Of a stretch of 64,000 nt of DNA, positions 23,293 through 34,399 are shown piece after piece. Source of the DNA: Blastocladiella emersonii ATCC 22665 (taxonomy: Eukaryota; Blastocladiomycota; Blastocladiomycetes; Blastocladiales; Blastocladiaceae); assembly GCA_025594325.1 (NCBI GenBank), contig JANHCV010000008.1, positions 1,488,001 through 1,552,000 on the forward strand. Reading direction: 5' to 3'. The number at the start of each line of letters is the position of its first letter. Positions within the stretch are counted from its first letter, which is position 1. Made by a program: the position numbers and the translations under genes. Under the pieces are notes generated by a model. The model was not told where the DNA came from and did no database searches. It saw only the letters and a program-made list of their open reading frames with translations.

Positions 23293-23586
23293 ATCTTCGA
23301 GTACCTCGGCGTGGCCAAGAAGTCGGCGCCCGTCACGGACGTGCCCAACGACTGCGGCATCGACCCCGTCTTCTTCGCCCGCATCAAGCCCAAGCTGACG
23401 CGGTGCTCGATCCTCCAGCTGTACCCGACGCAGGACCGCGACCAGAGCTTGTACCCGGACCTCGACCTGCCCGAGGCGCTCCAGGCGCCCGCGACGGCGG
23501 GTTCTCGCGTCCAGCGCGCGGCCGCCAGCGCGCGCATGTCGGGTCGCGGTGGAAACGTGGACTCGCGGATCCAGGAGCTCAACTGA

Positions 23587-23910
23587 GGGCGTCGTAGAGT
23601 CGCTTTTGTTTGCAATTGATTCATTCTGCTTGTGTTCACATCCGTAGCCATTGTCGTTTCTCTCCCCGCTTCATCAGCTCGAATCAAACGGAGCGCGTTT
23701 CAATGAGCACGCCGGGTCGCGCCCAGCCGCGATGCTTGAGCTTGACCTGACGCGGCTCAAATTCGTGGATCTGACGACTCGCGACGCGCCGTGCGCGAAG
23801 CGTTCCTGGATTGTGACTTTTCGAATGGCGAACGAGCAATGGTACGCCCACGATACGCTTTGCACAAACTATGCTTGATATATTCCGCGTAAAACAAGGA
23901 TTAATAGACA
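23587..23910. other. Spacer, nothing seen
   Basis: Space between the convergent 3' ends of D2 and FB-B. The short frames here look random. Confidence 0.5.
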
Positions 23911-26081
23911 TTAGGGCAACGCGAGAGAAGGTGCAAGGCGTACGAGCGCGACGCTATGCGATGCTTTTGAACCCTTTGCAGTCAGGATCAAAGCTGCGTC
24001 GTGGACGGTGAGGACCGATTCAAGCGCGCCGCTCGGAAGAAAGTGCGTCAAAGAATGTGGAATGGGAGCAAAGCAGTAGTAGAGCTCGACAATGAGCCGC
24101 GGAGCTGCGGCGAGAAGGCGGGAAAGAATCCACTGGGTTGTGAGCTCACGTCGAGCTGTCAAACCGCAGCAAGTGGTCTGCAGCTCCGATGCGATTGATT
24201 CGTCCACCATGTGCTGGATCGGTTCAAGAAACCGCACAAACAAGCGAGGGGCGACCAGGCTACTACTTGCGAATGCAAGCACCAACGGAAGGAGTAGATC
24301 AAACGCGTCCCGCCAATTCATGTGAAATGTAGGCGAACATCTGCGGCAATCATTGTACCGAGGCGCGTGTGCGAGGACGCCTTGGCTGCTACTCGAGAAG
24401 TGCGCTGCCAACATTGCGCTCAAAAGTTGTGGTGCAGCGCCAGTCCCGCGGACGATGCCAAGAGCGGCATCCCTTGTCCCAGAGCCCTTGAGCAGTTTAG
24501 TCGTGAGCCACGAAACGGCATGCACTGGGTTAATGAGGAGCCCGTTGTTGTGAGAAGCGGCGGCGACCAGGGTTGGGCAAATGATGGAGAAGACATTGAG
24601 CAAATCGGTCGCCGGCTCACAATCGATGAGGGCAGGGATCGAGACGTGCAACTCGAACTCGTTGAAATCGTGAAGCAGGTCCGCAAAACGGCTCAGCAAG
24701 TTTGTCGAGCTGGTTGTCGTTGCAAGCTGGATGACCCGTTGAGGAAGGCCAATCACAGGGTCCCTGCGAACAACAAGCACATTGCTAAACGCTGGACATT
24801 GGAGGCTGGTCAGCACGTGTAAAGGAGATCACAGTCTGAGCGGGACGTACTCTTAACAAGAATCTCATTCCATGCGGTCGCGCCGACGATCCCACGGACG
24901 TCGCCAAACGTCGCGTCCTTGTCTTTTCCAAGTGTCTGCGCGACCGCTATCGCACATTCGGACTCGGAAAGAATGCCGTGCTCCCACAGCGGGCCAAGTT
25001 GGCCAAAATCGTATGAGCGATATTTGAACTGCGAAACAAGTGCGTTGCGAGCTGAGGCAATCCGCCCCGGCGACATAGTGGCCACGATCTCGTTAGGGTA
25101 CTTGGCAAGCAGCTGCACAAACAGCGGAGGGTTTCGATTGCACATTGTGCCGACAAGCGGACTTTCGTCGCCATTTACAGATACGTCAGTCCACCCGTTT
25201 GTGATGAGCCATTCGAGCGGAACAAGGGACACGCGCTCGTTGTCTAGTATATCGAAACGATGGGCGAAGTTGTACACGAGCGGCGCAAGCGAGAGTATGG
25301 AAGCTACGCCAGACGCGTCCACGGCGAAGCGATGATCCGTGAGAAGCTCGAGCGAAGATGGCTGCCACCGCATGACGGCGATGAGCCCCAGAAATTCGAC
25401 GAGACGCGGAGCGCGCAAAAGCTCGGCGATACTGAGTTCAAGCTCCTCGAAAGTAGCACCGTCAAGTTGCTCAACAAGTCGGTCGAACCAGCACAATGTG
25501 CGCCACTGGGACCAGCGAAGCCAAGTATCGAGAAGCGCGTGATGCTTGAGGAAGCCAGTGAGACACTTGGAAAGCAGGGCAACATGTCCCACGGCAGTCG
25601 CGTAAGCTGCAACGAGGATAATGGTCGCGAGAGGCTCACGGAATGGGTAATGAACACGGCGTGTGCTTGCAGCGTTTAGGTAATCTTGTACGTGAGTGGA
25701 CGAGCGGCACCCGTATGGCCGCCTGATGTGCGCGAGAGCCCAGTCGGCAATGATTTCGATGTGCGCGTCGTGAGAGTTCAAGTCATCGATGCAGAGTCCA
25801 GTCACTGCCAGGGAGAAGGCATCGCGAGTGCTCAGTGGAGTTGGGTCGCACTGGTACGCTATTTGATAGAAGCGCGCGAACGCAACGAGCCGGTCAAACG
25901 CCCAAAAGGCTTTGGTGTGATAGTCACAGGCGGTTGAGAGGAGGAAGCGGGAGGCGGCCGCAGCCGCGCCTCGGGGCGTCGATAACAGCAAGACGGCGAC
26001 AGCGAGCTCGTGCGGAAGGTCGACAAGTGTCGCCACAGCGCTGTCGCCCGGTTCATGAGTCGATTGCATAGAGTGCTCCAT
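23911..26081 (-). CDS. FB-B: F-box-like large helical protein (703 aa, one intron)
   Basis: Read leftward: exon 1 is 26081-24851, the intron 24850-24792 (GTACGT...TCCAG, 59 nt) and exon 2 24791-23911. The total is 2112 nt with phase-1 splicing, as in FB-C. The N-terminus MEHSMQSTHEPG is followed by an F-box-like segment (LVDLPHELAVAVLLLS, CDYHTKAFWAFDRLVAFA). Helical blocks follow, shared with FB-A and FB-C (RLVEFLGLIAVMRWQPSSLE, LGPLWEHGILSE, SIICPTLVAAASHN, VALVRLAPSLA). No membrane segments are seen. Several CxxC pairs (CRRCS, TTCCG) are conserved in FB-A (CSNC, NTCC) and might bind metal. This is the cleanest copy of the family. A plus-strand LRR relic begins 115 bp beyond its start, so it too was head-to-head with an L gene. 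Confidence 0.85.
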
Positions 26082-26195
26082 GGAAGTGATGTGTTTACTG
26101 TAGGGGCAGGGGGAGGAGACATCGCGGGCGCCCTGTCGCCTCGGCCAAATATCGGGTCACGCGACCGCCGCCCGAAATTTGTTTCGTGACACGTC

Positions 26196-26536
26196 GCGAC
26201 ACATACAACATCCTCGAGCCATCGGATGTAGATGCACTCGTGGCGTGACTACCACTGGCTGAGTCGCTTCGAGTGCTTAAAATCGCATCCTGCTTGTTTG
26301 ACACGGCGATCATGTCAGCCATCGTCCGCGTTCTGCCAACCTCAATCGAGATGTTGGATCTCAGCGAAAACCCCGTAGGCGATGAGGTTGTTGGCGTGAT
26401 CCAGGAGGCTCGACTTCCGTCGCTTACGAAAGTTGTCCTCGTCAAAACGAACGTTACGAGTGCGGCGAAGTGTAGACTTGCACAGTTTCTCAGGTCGAAT
26501 GCGGCCAACCAGGAAGACACTTCGACTGTTTTTTGA
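26196..26536 (+). pseudogene. LRR relic, head-to-head with FB-B
   Basis: The plus strand reads NILEPSDVDALVA, a stop, then LPLAESLRVLKIASCLFD, VLPTSIEMLDLSENPVGDEV and LPSLTKVVLVKTNVTSAA, ending at 26536. These are typical L-family C-terminal repeats. The N-terminal block is missing, and an in-frame TGA lies near 26247. Confidence 0.7.
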
Positions 26537-26599
26537 AGTCAAATATTTTTGCTGAAACCAAATGAACAACGAGGTCAATGACGAGTCTGGATCAATCTC

Positions 26600-27030
26600 G
26601 GGAGATTGAATGCCGCTGAAAGAACGTTGGCGCCGCTCCTTCCAGCGCTGCCCAACCCGCGTCCGTTATGCCGTTGCGAGCCAAGTCCAGGGGTTTCATG
26701 CCATCGGGCACGTACTAGGGGAGGTCCAGCGCTCCGACATCCGTGATGTGGTTGCAGTTCAGGTACAACTCGTAGAGGATCGACGGATGCGCTGGCCAGG
26801 ACCGGCTTTCGCCAAGCGACGAGACTTGTCCGCCATTCATGGCCGCTTATGCAGCTGTGTCGTCCGGCGGATTCTTGGAGCAAGGCGGCCTCAGCAACAT
26901 CACTAATATCCGTGTTCCAATTGGATTCGCTCCTGGACGGCGTTTTGATGCCCCTCTCGTTCAGCCTGCTGCCACTATCCCTGAACCTCAGGTAGGTCAG
27001 TCGGAGGCTGCCGAACGCGGCCTGCACTGG
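26600..27030 (-). pseudogene. LRR relic on the minus strand
   Basis: The minus strand reads LYELYLNCNHITDVGALDLP, stop, then MKPLDLARNGITDAGWAALE, ending near 26600. Upstream, SLRLTYLRFRDSG may be another repeat. It resembles the L2 C-terminus (LYLGLNRITDAGALVLA) and overlaps the start of the G1 relic on the other strand. Confidence 0.6.
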
Positions 27031-28051
27031 ATCGCCATGATGCCGGCTGCGGATTCCATGGCAGTCGACGCCGCGAAACTGCTTTGCCTTTCTCCAGTTT
27101 CGCACCCTTCCGCGTCTCGCGCGGCAATTTTCTCTCCCACCATCCGTCGTGCTCTCAAGCGTGTCTTTGACGATCTCACTGCGCGTCGCCATTTTGGCGA
27201 GCTGCTGCGCGGTTTCCCTGACACGCGCGACCTTGATCTGATGCCGCCGCTTGGCGAGTTTTGTTCGATTGACGAGTACAAGGTCATCTGGGTGACAGTT
27301 GGACCAGCCACGGGATCAGAGCTTACGCACACTGACTTGGCCGAATCGACTCTGACGAAGACGGTATTCGCGAACTTTTACCGAATGATCGTCCTTCTCG
27401 CGTGTGCGGCCGACCATCTTACCGTGTTCAACGTTTCTTCTGTCGAGCTTCCGACCTGCATGCCCAAGCTGCAGGTCATGCTCTCCAGTTACCGCCCGCC
27501 ACACGCTGAGTGGACGCGTGTTCTCTCATGGTTTGCGGCGACCGTTTCGTCCGTCGGACTCGCCGACCTGGATCCCAAGACGGTGCGAGCGCCCAATAAA
27601 CACCCGGCCCCGCGATACTCGCTGCTCACTTGCCGACCTGCGCGGCTCGCTTGACGCCGAACGTGCTATCGCGGCGACCCGCGAGATTCTGCAGATGCCC
27701 GAGCTCGCGCCGTGTATCCGCGTCGTGCTTGAGCTCGCGTGCGCCAACGTTCGATTCTCGTGCGCGCTTTAAGTGAAGCCCGGACGTGTCGGACTCGTTT
27801 GCGCGGATCCACGCGGCCAGAATGGGACCGCGGATGTCATGAAACGGCTGCGATGCAGTGGGGACAAGCTGCTGACGCTCGCGCCCGGAACAATCGAACT
27901 GCGCGGGTGGGACGAGTTCAAGGCGCATCATGCGGCCACTTTCGATGTTGTCGCGAACAGTGGCACCGGTGCGGTAGCTTCGCGGGCTGGTGAGGTGGTG
28001 ACTGAAGAGAATGCGGCGTGTGGGCAGGGTGCCGCAGAAGATGTCGAGTAG
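27000..28051 (+). pseudogene. HG copy 1: only the C-terminal (G) part remains
   Basis: It reads MMPAADSMAVDAAKLLCLSP, VFDDLTARRHFGELLRGF, MPKLQVMLSSYRPPHAEW then VLSWFAATVSSVGLADL, matching the G parts at 35574-36843 and 39081-41655. The frame ends at 27652 after a deletion of roughly 60 codons relative to copy 3, continues in another frame (REILQMPELAPCIRVVLELA), has an in-frame TAA after FSCAL, and ends at 28051. The N-terminal H part is absent, replaced by an LRR relic. Confidence 0.7.
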
Positions 28052-28856
28052 CGATTAGATCTGCGTGATATGAATATGGGATCCATGCGTATGTGATACC
28101 GAAGATGAACTGCCACCAAAAATCCTGCACACGTCGTTCTTCGCTACTTGCGCCGCGATGCGGCCAATTAAATCCGACGCGTCAGACATTCAAGTGACGA
28201 GGCGGCAGATGGGATGCGCGAAAGGCCGAGTAATAGCTCGCGTGCGACCTGAGCACGCTGCTGTCATACTGGATCTTGCATCGCTCGCCTCGCTTTCTTG
28301 CCCGGGTCCTGCGCTAGGCAACATCAAGGCAACCGAGTTCGCCACGACAAGAGGTTTACAGACTTGACTCTAAGGGAGCGCACCTAACCGACTGGGGCGC
28401 CGCTGTTCCCGCGAAAGTTTTGCAAGTTCGTCCCAGCGCATGACAGTCCGCTTCGCAAACGTGTGCCTTACTGCTCAAACCCTTCAATCGATTCAGCTCC
28501 CCAAGGCCGTGCGCAAGATCAATATTACCACGCCCATTCTCAGTTACCGCAGCAGACAGGTGATTGCTGCTTGGCTCCCGGACCCGGCTGGAGACCCTTG
28601 CATTTTCAACAACGTTCACGCGCCTCGCAGCGGGTGCTCGCTTCTCTCGTTGCTGCCCCGCCAACTCTCGCAAGTTTTTTATGCATACCTCTGGGATCGC
28701 TGAGCGCCTTTGTGGTTGCCGTCCGCGTTCCTCGCGGGATGCGAGACGCGACGAGAAATCACGTCAGCATCACGTGATGTGGCTGGGATGATTCGTGCGC
28801 CCTTTGACACCACGATGCTCCCTCCGTCGAGCCGCTCGCGGCACGAAGCAATGGCG
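28052..28856. other. Spacer with one regulatory module
   Basis: No gene recognised. The frames at 28356-28790 show no family resemblance. The composite module at 28745-28778 lies near its right end. Confidence 0.45.
28745..28778 (+). promoter_or_regulatory. GACGCG + 13 bp + ATCACGTCAG and ATCACGTGAT, upstream of HG copy 2
   Basis: GACGCG at 28745-28750, ATCACGTCAG at 28758-28767 (13-bp register), then a palindromic ATCACGTGAT at 28769-28778, about 80 bp before the conserved ATGGCGAC at 28851. Confidence 0.55.
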
Positions 28857-30247
28857 ACCCCGTCGCGTATGTAACTGCGTGCAAACGGCAAGGCTGGTCC
28901 GTAGCTAACTTGCTCACTATGTATATCGCGCCGACGGCGTCAAAGTGGAGTCAGTGCGCTCAGTCGCCGACTTGCTCGCGGCGCATCATGACTCGCAATA
29001 ACTTGATGCCTTGCCCGGTACCGGCGCTTCGATCGATGCCGACGCGCTCCATGCCTTCTTGGGCACCGCTTGTTCTCTCACCCAAGCCCTTGCTGAGCTT
29101 CTCGCTCAATCCGTGGTCGCTTCTCTCCCGATGCACGTTCGCGAGCGCGTCATGGTCGCCCCGGTCAATTCGCTCGAGAATGCGTTTGTCTATCCGACCT
29201 CGGGCACTGCTCGACCCGATGCTGCTACCGCTGCCGCACACGCTTCGAGCGAGCTCACGCGCTGGTTTACGGACTGCCTACGCGGCTCGCGCGACCTGGT
29301 CGTTTTCCCTTGCGTACGACAGACCCATGCTGCCGTCACCATCGTTAGCCTTCATCGCGAGCCCAGCGACGACGAGACTGGGTTCTGCGTGTTCCGTGCG
29401 GGGCACTCAGCTGATGGAAGCGACGAATCCCTTCGAAACCTGCTTATAGCGGCGACAGGATGCGATCCGGCAGTCTTTTTCATCGACGCGCGGGCGGATT
29501 GGGTGGACGCGGCCGGCTTCCATCGCGCGCTTCGGCTCGTATGCGAGAGTGTCGAGGCGGTCCACTTGGCCATGTACGCGGGCGAGTATCCGCTCGACAA
29601 AGTCGTGCTTGGCGACCAGTCGGATGCGTGGCGGATCGACGCTTTTTGCTCGTTGCTTCCGCGGCTTGTCGAGTTTGCCGAGCAGCGTCGACCCCTTGGA
29701 CCTGAGCTGGCTGATGCGGTGAGCAAGCTCGGGGCTTCGGTTGGCCAACGCTTGGAGTCCGCCATTTATCGCTGAGTCCTGCCGCTTGAGGGTACGCATT
29801 CAACTAGTCGCACCCGGAAGCGAACAGCCGTTCTGACAAATCGTTTTCACAGGGCCGGTGCGCGGCGACGCTGTGGATTCGCTTGTGTCCGCGTCAGCTT
29901 CCGTAGCCGAAGGTCTGCCATCAATTGCTTGTCAAGACGTGCCCGTCGCGAATGCTCGCCTTGACATGTCGACTCGGTTCGAGGATACGACCACCGCTGC
30001 GCCCGCGATAGCTTCTTTGGCCGTGTCGGACTGCAGCGCTTCCGGCGATCCTGGGACCACTTTCTCCGCGGCCGCTTCCGATCTCAGCACCACTCTCTCA
30101 ACACCCGAGCTCGACACAGCTTCTTCTCTTTCCGAGGGTCCCCTATTGCACGTTGCGCGTCCCGCTGCGTTTCGTTCGGAATCGAGTGATGCCCACGCGA
30201 ACTCTTTCCCCATCGATGACGCCGCTGAATTCTCAGCAGTAGGCTGA
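28851..30247 (+). pseudogene. HG copy 2, 5' half (H part and linker)
   Basis: Homologous to 37157-38917. After a conserved AYVTAC..KR start segment the H part reads VESVRSVADLLAAHH, an in-frame TAA near 29005, then ALAELLAQSVVASLP, VMVAPVNSLENAF, DLVVFPCVRQTHAAVTIVSL, GFCVFRAGHS and WVDAAGFHRALRLVCE, to a stop near 29773. An intron with GTACGC...TTCACAG (29792-29852) leads to a Ser/Ala/Thr-rich linker (29853-30247). The 3' half is found at 34400-36843, beyond Helitron 1, so the gene was probably split by that insertion. The H family was not recognised. Confidence 0.65.
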
Positions 30248-31240
30248 GTTTCTGTGGAGCTGAATTCGCGCTCAAGCTGGGCCATTTGGCACGCCTGACT
30301 TTTCTGCCACTCCCATCAACACGCGTCGCGACGCGCCTCGGTCGAGCTCGAATTATCTTCTCCTCAATTTTCTCCAAATCCTCTCAATAAATCTACCCTC
30401 TAACTCTATGCAACTCAACTAAAATCGTCTGGGGCACAGTTCGACGTCGGAATACTCTCCGTGAACCTGACCTCTCACTCTTCCCGCTCCTCCCGCGGCC
30501 ACTGTGCATATCCTCTACATTTCCTCCGTCCTTCATGTCCTACGTGGGCATCCACACGCTTCCCTGACGCTTTGATTTAATTCACCGCTTGCGCGTATTG
30601 TGTCTCGCGTTTTTTGTCTCGCGTCTCCTGTCTCGCACTCGTTGCGTGCGCAAAACACATCGCGTCTCTTGTGTCTCACTAGCACGAGACGCGCACGCGC
30701 GTTGCCAGACACGCGCGTGAGAGCGCGTTCGTTGCGCGGACGGCAAATTCCCACGCGTCTGGACGCGTGGGAGCGCGTGTGTGCGCGACGCGTGTGTGCG
30801 CGACGCGTGTGTGCGCGACGCGTGTGTGCGCGACGCGTTGACACGCGCGTGACGGCGAATTCCTACACGTCGACACGCGTGCGAGCGCGTCTGGTGCGCG
30901 GACGGCAAAATCTCTTGCTTCTTTCTTCCGTGCTTTCTCATGTCCCCCACTGCGTGTCGACCACGCGAGCTTGCACCGCGAATCCCACGCTTCATCGCTG
31001 CGCGTTCACTCCTTGCAACGGCTTCCCCCTCTCCGTTCTGACGTGTCCCGCTCTTCGCCGGCGCGAGATTGCCTAATTTTCGAGCCCATGACGTGCTACG
31101 TGCACACTTCCTGCTTCGTCCCGCTTCATTTTTCGTTTCTCCCACCGGCGTCGTCACGCGCCTTGTGACGCACGCCAGGCGTCCCGGGTTTTTTTTCTTT
31201 TCGTGTCCGCCTTCCGACCTTCCGACCGCCAGCGCATCAG
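30248..31240. other. Low-complexity region with tandem repeats, likely Helitron 1 left part
   Basis: CACGCG/GCGTGTG-rich DNA. The ORFs on both strands here (e.g. minus 30582-31364) only reflect the repeats. The left end of Helitron 1 should lie in or near this stretch, but I could not fix it. Confidence 0.4.
30777..30836. repeat. Tandem repeat, four 15-bp units
   Basis: Four perfect units of GTGTGTGCGCGACGC at 30777-30836. An imperfect longer repeat flanks them: GTTGCGCGGACGGCAAATTC near 30731 recurs as GGTGCGCGGACGGCAAAATC near 30893. Confidence 0.95.
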
Positions 31241-31353
31241 TTCTTCTTGGCATCCCTTGAGTTCCCTTCGAACGACGCACTGGACACACGGGCAACTCAA
31301 ATACCTTTGACGCCCGCCACGACGCAGTTGATCCAGTTGCTGCCCGCACCAAG

Positions 31354-33296
31354 ATGTCGCTCACCTCGCCGTTCGCAATACGATGCTACTTCCAGGCGAC
31401 GTCGATCAGGCCGCACCCCACCACCCGCAACCATGAAATCGCGTCTGGACACATCCTCGCTCCTCACACCTATTCCTTGACCAACAACTCCTTCACCACT
31501 CCCGCGACCCTCCATGCGTTTGATCTCAAACTCGCCATCAACGTGATCGCGTACCGCGGTCGCATCTACCCAAACTCGTCCTACATCATCTCGGGTCTTC
31601 TTCAATCGGACGGCGTTCACGCTGGATCCTAAGTCCCTCTTCTTGGCGTAATGCTTACGCTGGACCGCACTGACTCGCGCGCTCCCTTTATGTAGTCATT
31701 TGCTTGTTGAGCCGAGTCCTCCTCTTCTTCTACCTCCTGAGGTGTCTGGCTTTGTCACCGTTCCAAGTACGTCGCTCAATTCTATCGCCACCTCCCCCCT
31801 CTCCCTTCTCCTCCTCTCCTGACCTCCCCTCCTCTGGCGGTTGTTTGATCTTGGTCTCTCGCTGACTTCTTGTGACCTCCCACAGACCGTGATAACCGCA
31901 CCATGGGCGATTTCACGCTGATTCCCGCTCTCATCGACAACTCGAAGCACCCGAACGTGCCGTTCCCCGTCGTGATCTTTGTACGCTCATCACGGTACGT
32001 TCATTTCGAGGTGTACGCTTCTCACTCGAGCGATCGCTGACCTGCAGTGTGTGTAGGGTTACGAGCAGCACCGGCGGCGGCTACTGGCCCAGACCGGGCT
32101 CTCGACTCCATATCACGGGCATGATCACGCGTGTTCTCGATACGGAGGCGAAGCAGCTCCACCCGGGCGCCCAGTTTGTCATTGCCGTGGAAAACCTTCT
32201 CACGGCCCCCTCCTGTGTCCGGCCAGTTCATGGCGTCGGGTACGTTTTCGATCGCGTCAAATGCGCTCGAACGGGTTGCTAACTCTGCATCGCTTCACGA
32301 TAGCCTCATCTTCCACTCCGACTCGCGACCAGCACGCGGCGGTCGAGCACAACGGGTTCACGGCGCCATGTACGACTTCGGTCGCGTCGACTGCGCTCGA
32401 ACAAGTCACTAACTCTCTATTGCGTCACGATAGCATCGTCGTCCACTCCGGCTCGCGGTCAAAACCCGCAGGTCGCCGCGTTTTCGGCCCTTGGTACGAG
32501 AGATTCCGCCAAATCGCGCGTCCGGTCGAGTAGACGCTGACATTTTGACATTCGTTCAGAGCCGCCGCGAGGGCCTGACTTTTTGACCAACTTCTCGAGT
32601 CGTTCGAGCCATTTCGCGCACCACGACGGGCCGTTCGAAGCCAACATTTCGGCGGCGGTCCTCGACGCGCACATGGAGCGCGGCGGATCCGTTGACGATC
32701 ATCTTCGTCGGCCAGCGTCTCGCTTCACTCCGCGTTCGCGCTTGGCCTCGGATTCACGCGCCTTCTCCTCCTCCTCGTCGTCGATTACCTCGCCCACGTA
32801 CTCGTCGTCTGGAAGCTCGCGCATCGACCAACCGACGGCCAGCAACACGTTCTTGGCTTCTGCACCGGCCCCGTTCCACGGTGACGGCTTCACCCGCGAG
32901 CAGTTCTCCGAGTACTCGCTCCACAAGCAGCGCGCCGAGCTCGGCCTCGATTCGCACCACCTCGTGCCTGCTCCTCCTGCCCTCGCGCAAGGCGTGCGCC
33001 AGGCCACTCGGCGTCACCTCCCGCCGCGCGAGAACGTGGTGTTCAACGGGAGCAATGATGCTCAAGACGACGACGAGGAGGAGGACGACTTGCTCTTCTC
33101 GTCGATCAAGCTCGCGACCGAGGTGTGCCATCAAGACGACTCGGCCAACGACGATCTCGACTCCGAGGTGGACGCCGAGCCCAAGAAGACCCGCGTGTCG
33201 TCTAAAAAGCGCAAGGTGTCGTCGTCGGCCTCGGCAACGTCGTCGGCACCTGTTCCTGTTCTCGCACCTGCGCCCGTGCCACTCGCCGGCAAGTAG
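31354..33296 (+). CDS. Helitron-borne OB-fold-like protein with acidic, Ser-rich tail (multi-exon)
   Basis: Most exons can be joined in frame: up to 31766, 31886-31994, 32048-32239, 32304-32369, 32434-32493 and 32560-33296. All donors are GTACGN (introns of 119, 53, 64, 64 and 66 nt). The splice before about 31686 is unresolved. OB-like strands are LAINVIAYRGRIYPNSSYII, VSGFVTVPN, PVPFPVV-like (NVPFPVVIF) and RLHITGMITRVL, resembling the single-strand-binding accessory proteins linked to Helitrons (family comparison from memory). The C-terminus is Ser-rich, acidic (DDDEEEDDL) and basic (SSKKRKVSS), likely nuclear. A TAG at 33294 is followed in frame by 66 more basic/acidic codons ending at 33497, so the stop may be a mutation. 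Confidence 0.6.
32240..32433 (+). repeat. Intron-exon tandem duplication
   Basis: Two 64-nt introns (32240-32303 and 32370-32433) are homologous: both begin GTACG, contain GCGCTCGAAC and end CACGATAG. The exon starts that follow also match (TTCCACTCCGACTCGCG against GTCCACTCCGGCTCGCG). The duplicated unit is 130 bp and adds a 22-codon exon in frame. Confidence 0.8.
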
Positions 33297-33810
33297 AAGC
33301 CATCTCGGCGTCGCAGCTCAGACGGGCAAGCACGCGGCGCTGTCTCGGGCGGTTCTGCGCGCGGCAACGTTGATTCCCAAGCTGATCTCGATGCCGTGGC
33401 TCACGCTGACGAGCCAACGGACGAGGCTCCCGAGCCGCCAGACACGACCACCTCGACTCGCGCGCTGCGCAAGCGCACTGGTGCGCGCAAGGGCTAAGCG
33501 CGTGTGACCGCTCTTTGATGACGCGCGTCAAGACTTGTTGCCGTGTTCGACTTGTTTGTTCTTTCCATAAAATCAGTCCTTCTTCTTTTCAAATGTCTCC
33601 TGTGTCGTGCTTGTTACACATCCATTGAAGAAAGTTCGATTACCCTGACGTCCCCCTTTGCCGAAACTCGTTGAGTACAGTCAAAGCGTCTGATTCGAAA
33701 GGCCGCCAAGGTTAACACAGCTCACGCAGTATGTTCCCTTGCCTTCGATGAACAGTCGATGAATCTGAAGAGTTGGATTGTAGCGTTGGCCGTGTAATAC
33801 AAGTACGGCA

Positions 33811-34251
33811 GAGAATAGCTCGGGAAACGACATTGATACAGTCATCATCCGGCCCAACAAGGATCTGGGTCGCATGCCCAAGCTACCCGGGATCCCCGAC
33901 GGCTGCTTCCCGCTGCGCCGCGAGATCGCCTCGTTCCGCCTCAAGAACAAGGTGGCCGGCACCTCCAAGACGATCCATCGAGCCCAGTTCCCGCTCGAGC
34001 TCGCGTACGCGCTGACGGCGCACAAGGCCCAAGGGATGACCCTCAAAAAGGTCATCGTTGATCTCGTCGACATGACGCGTGGATAGTTACCGTCGCGCTT
34101 CCTGTACATGATCCTATCGCGTGTACGGCGCGGTGACGACATCCTGATCCTGCGTGATCCAGGTATCCAAGGCCTGAATCAAACACAGGATCAACATTTA
34201 CTTGCCGAGTACGCTCGACTGCAACGTCTGGCAGAGGCAACCACTACCTAG
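33811..34251 (+). pseudogene. C-terminal end of a Helitron (Pif1-like) helicase
   Basis: The plus strand reads DTVIIRPNKDLGRMPKLPG, FPLELAYALTAHKAQGMTL, then after TAG at 34084-34086 FLYMILSRVRRGDDILIL, ending at 34249-34251. AHKAQGMTL and LSRVRR are the helicase motif V/VI pair of Pif1-family proteins (typically A.TIHKSQG.TL and ALSR.R). The N-terminal helicase motifs and the Rep domain are missing, and the in-frame stop disables the rest. Confidence 0.75.
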
Positions 34252-34399
34252 TCCTTGGCTCATTAATACATAGCGATTTTGACACGTCATTCACTACTCG
34301 CCTTTCCACGCGGACGGAACTTGACGTCCAGCATATGTTCAAGCCAGCCTAGTCGCCTACTGCTGAGACAGAGTGTGCAAAGCACACATCCCTAGTCCC

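Larger units (their letters stand above)
19525..23586 (+). pseudogene. D2: DUF4470-type gene with internal duplication and frame breaks
   Basis: The gene opens MKQKKGKSSKTKRKAA, then YLPYGKSFSRDLFLYHNP, LVFQCGDLRDVAHTVG and FVLSDTHFEVLARNLLVLRA, the DUF4470 pattern. About 435 bp (19981-20417) are repeated, diverged, at about 20430-20860. The second copy enters out of frame, gives a stop at 20545, and a roughly 10-bp loss near 20575 restores the frame. Another break lies near 21580, with the expected sense (LQEFTFYKLSTPTVPI) in a second frame followed by TAG, and the intron acceptor seen in D1 (TGTAG) is TGTAA here. From 21772 a clean 604-codon frame runs to the end. A perfect 51-bp duplication sits at 23191-23292. 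The high GC resembles L3 and the 48-53 kb genes. It could still be expressed as separate parts. Confidence 0.65.
31241..34395 (+). mobile_element. Helitron 1 (left end not determined)
   Basis: The right end is a GTGTGC-AAA-GCACAC hairpin (34373-34387) followed by ATCC and CTAG (34392-34395), then T: the Helitron 3' signature (hairpin, CTRR, insertion before T). Directly upstream lies the C-terminal part of a Pif1-like helicase (33811-34251), and before that a multi-exon gene with OB-fold-like sequence. Helitrons commonly carry Rep/helicase and single-strand-binding-type proteins. The Rep domain and most of the helicase are absent, so this copy cannot move on its own. It separates the two halves of HG copy 2. 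The start given is arbitrary. Confidence 0.75.

Noticed and set aside
28440-28703. Plus-strand ORF as a possible LRR relic
   Set aside because: Leucines do not follow repeat spacing and no family segment matches.
30777-30836. Short tandem units as a possible CRISPR array
   Set aside because: Units are directly adjacent without spacers, and the genome is eukaryotic.
30582-31364. Minus-strand ORF with repeated THARR-type residues
   Set aside because: Produced by the four 15-bp repeats and surrounding CpG-rich DNA.
32692-33507. A 271-codon plus-strand ORF rich in Arg/Pro/Ser
   Set aside because: Alternate frame of the OB-fold gene's last exon. The spliced frame has consistent phases with upstream exons.
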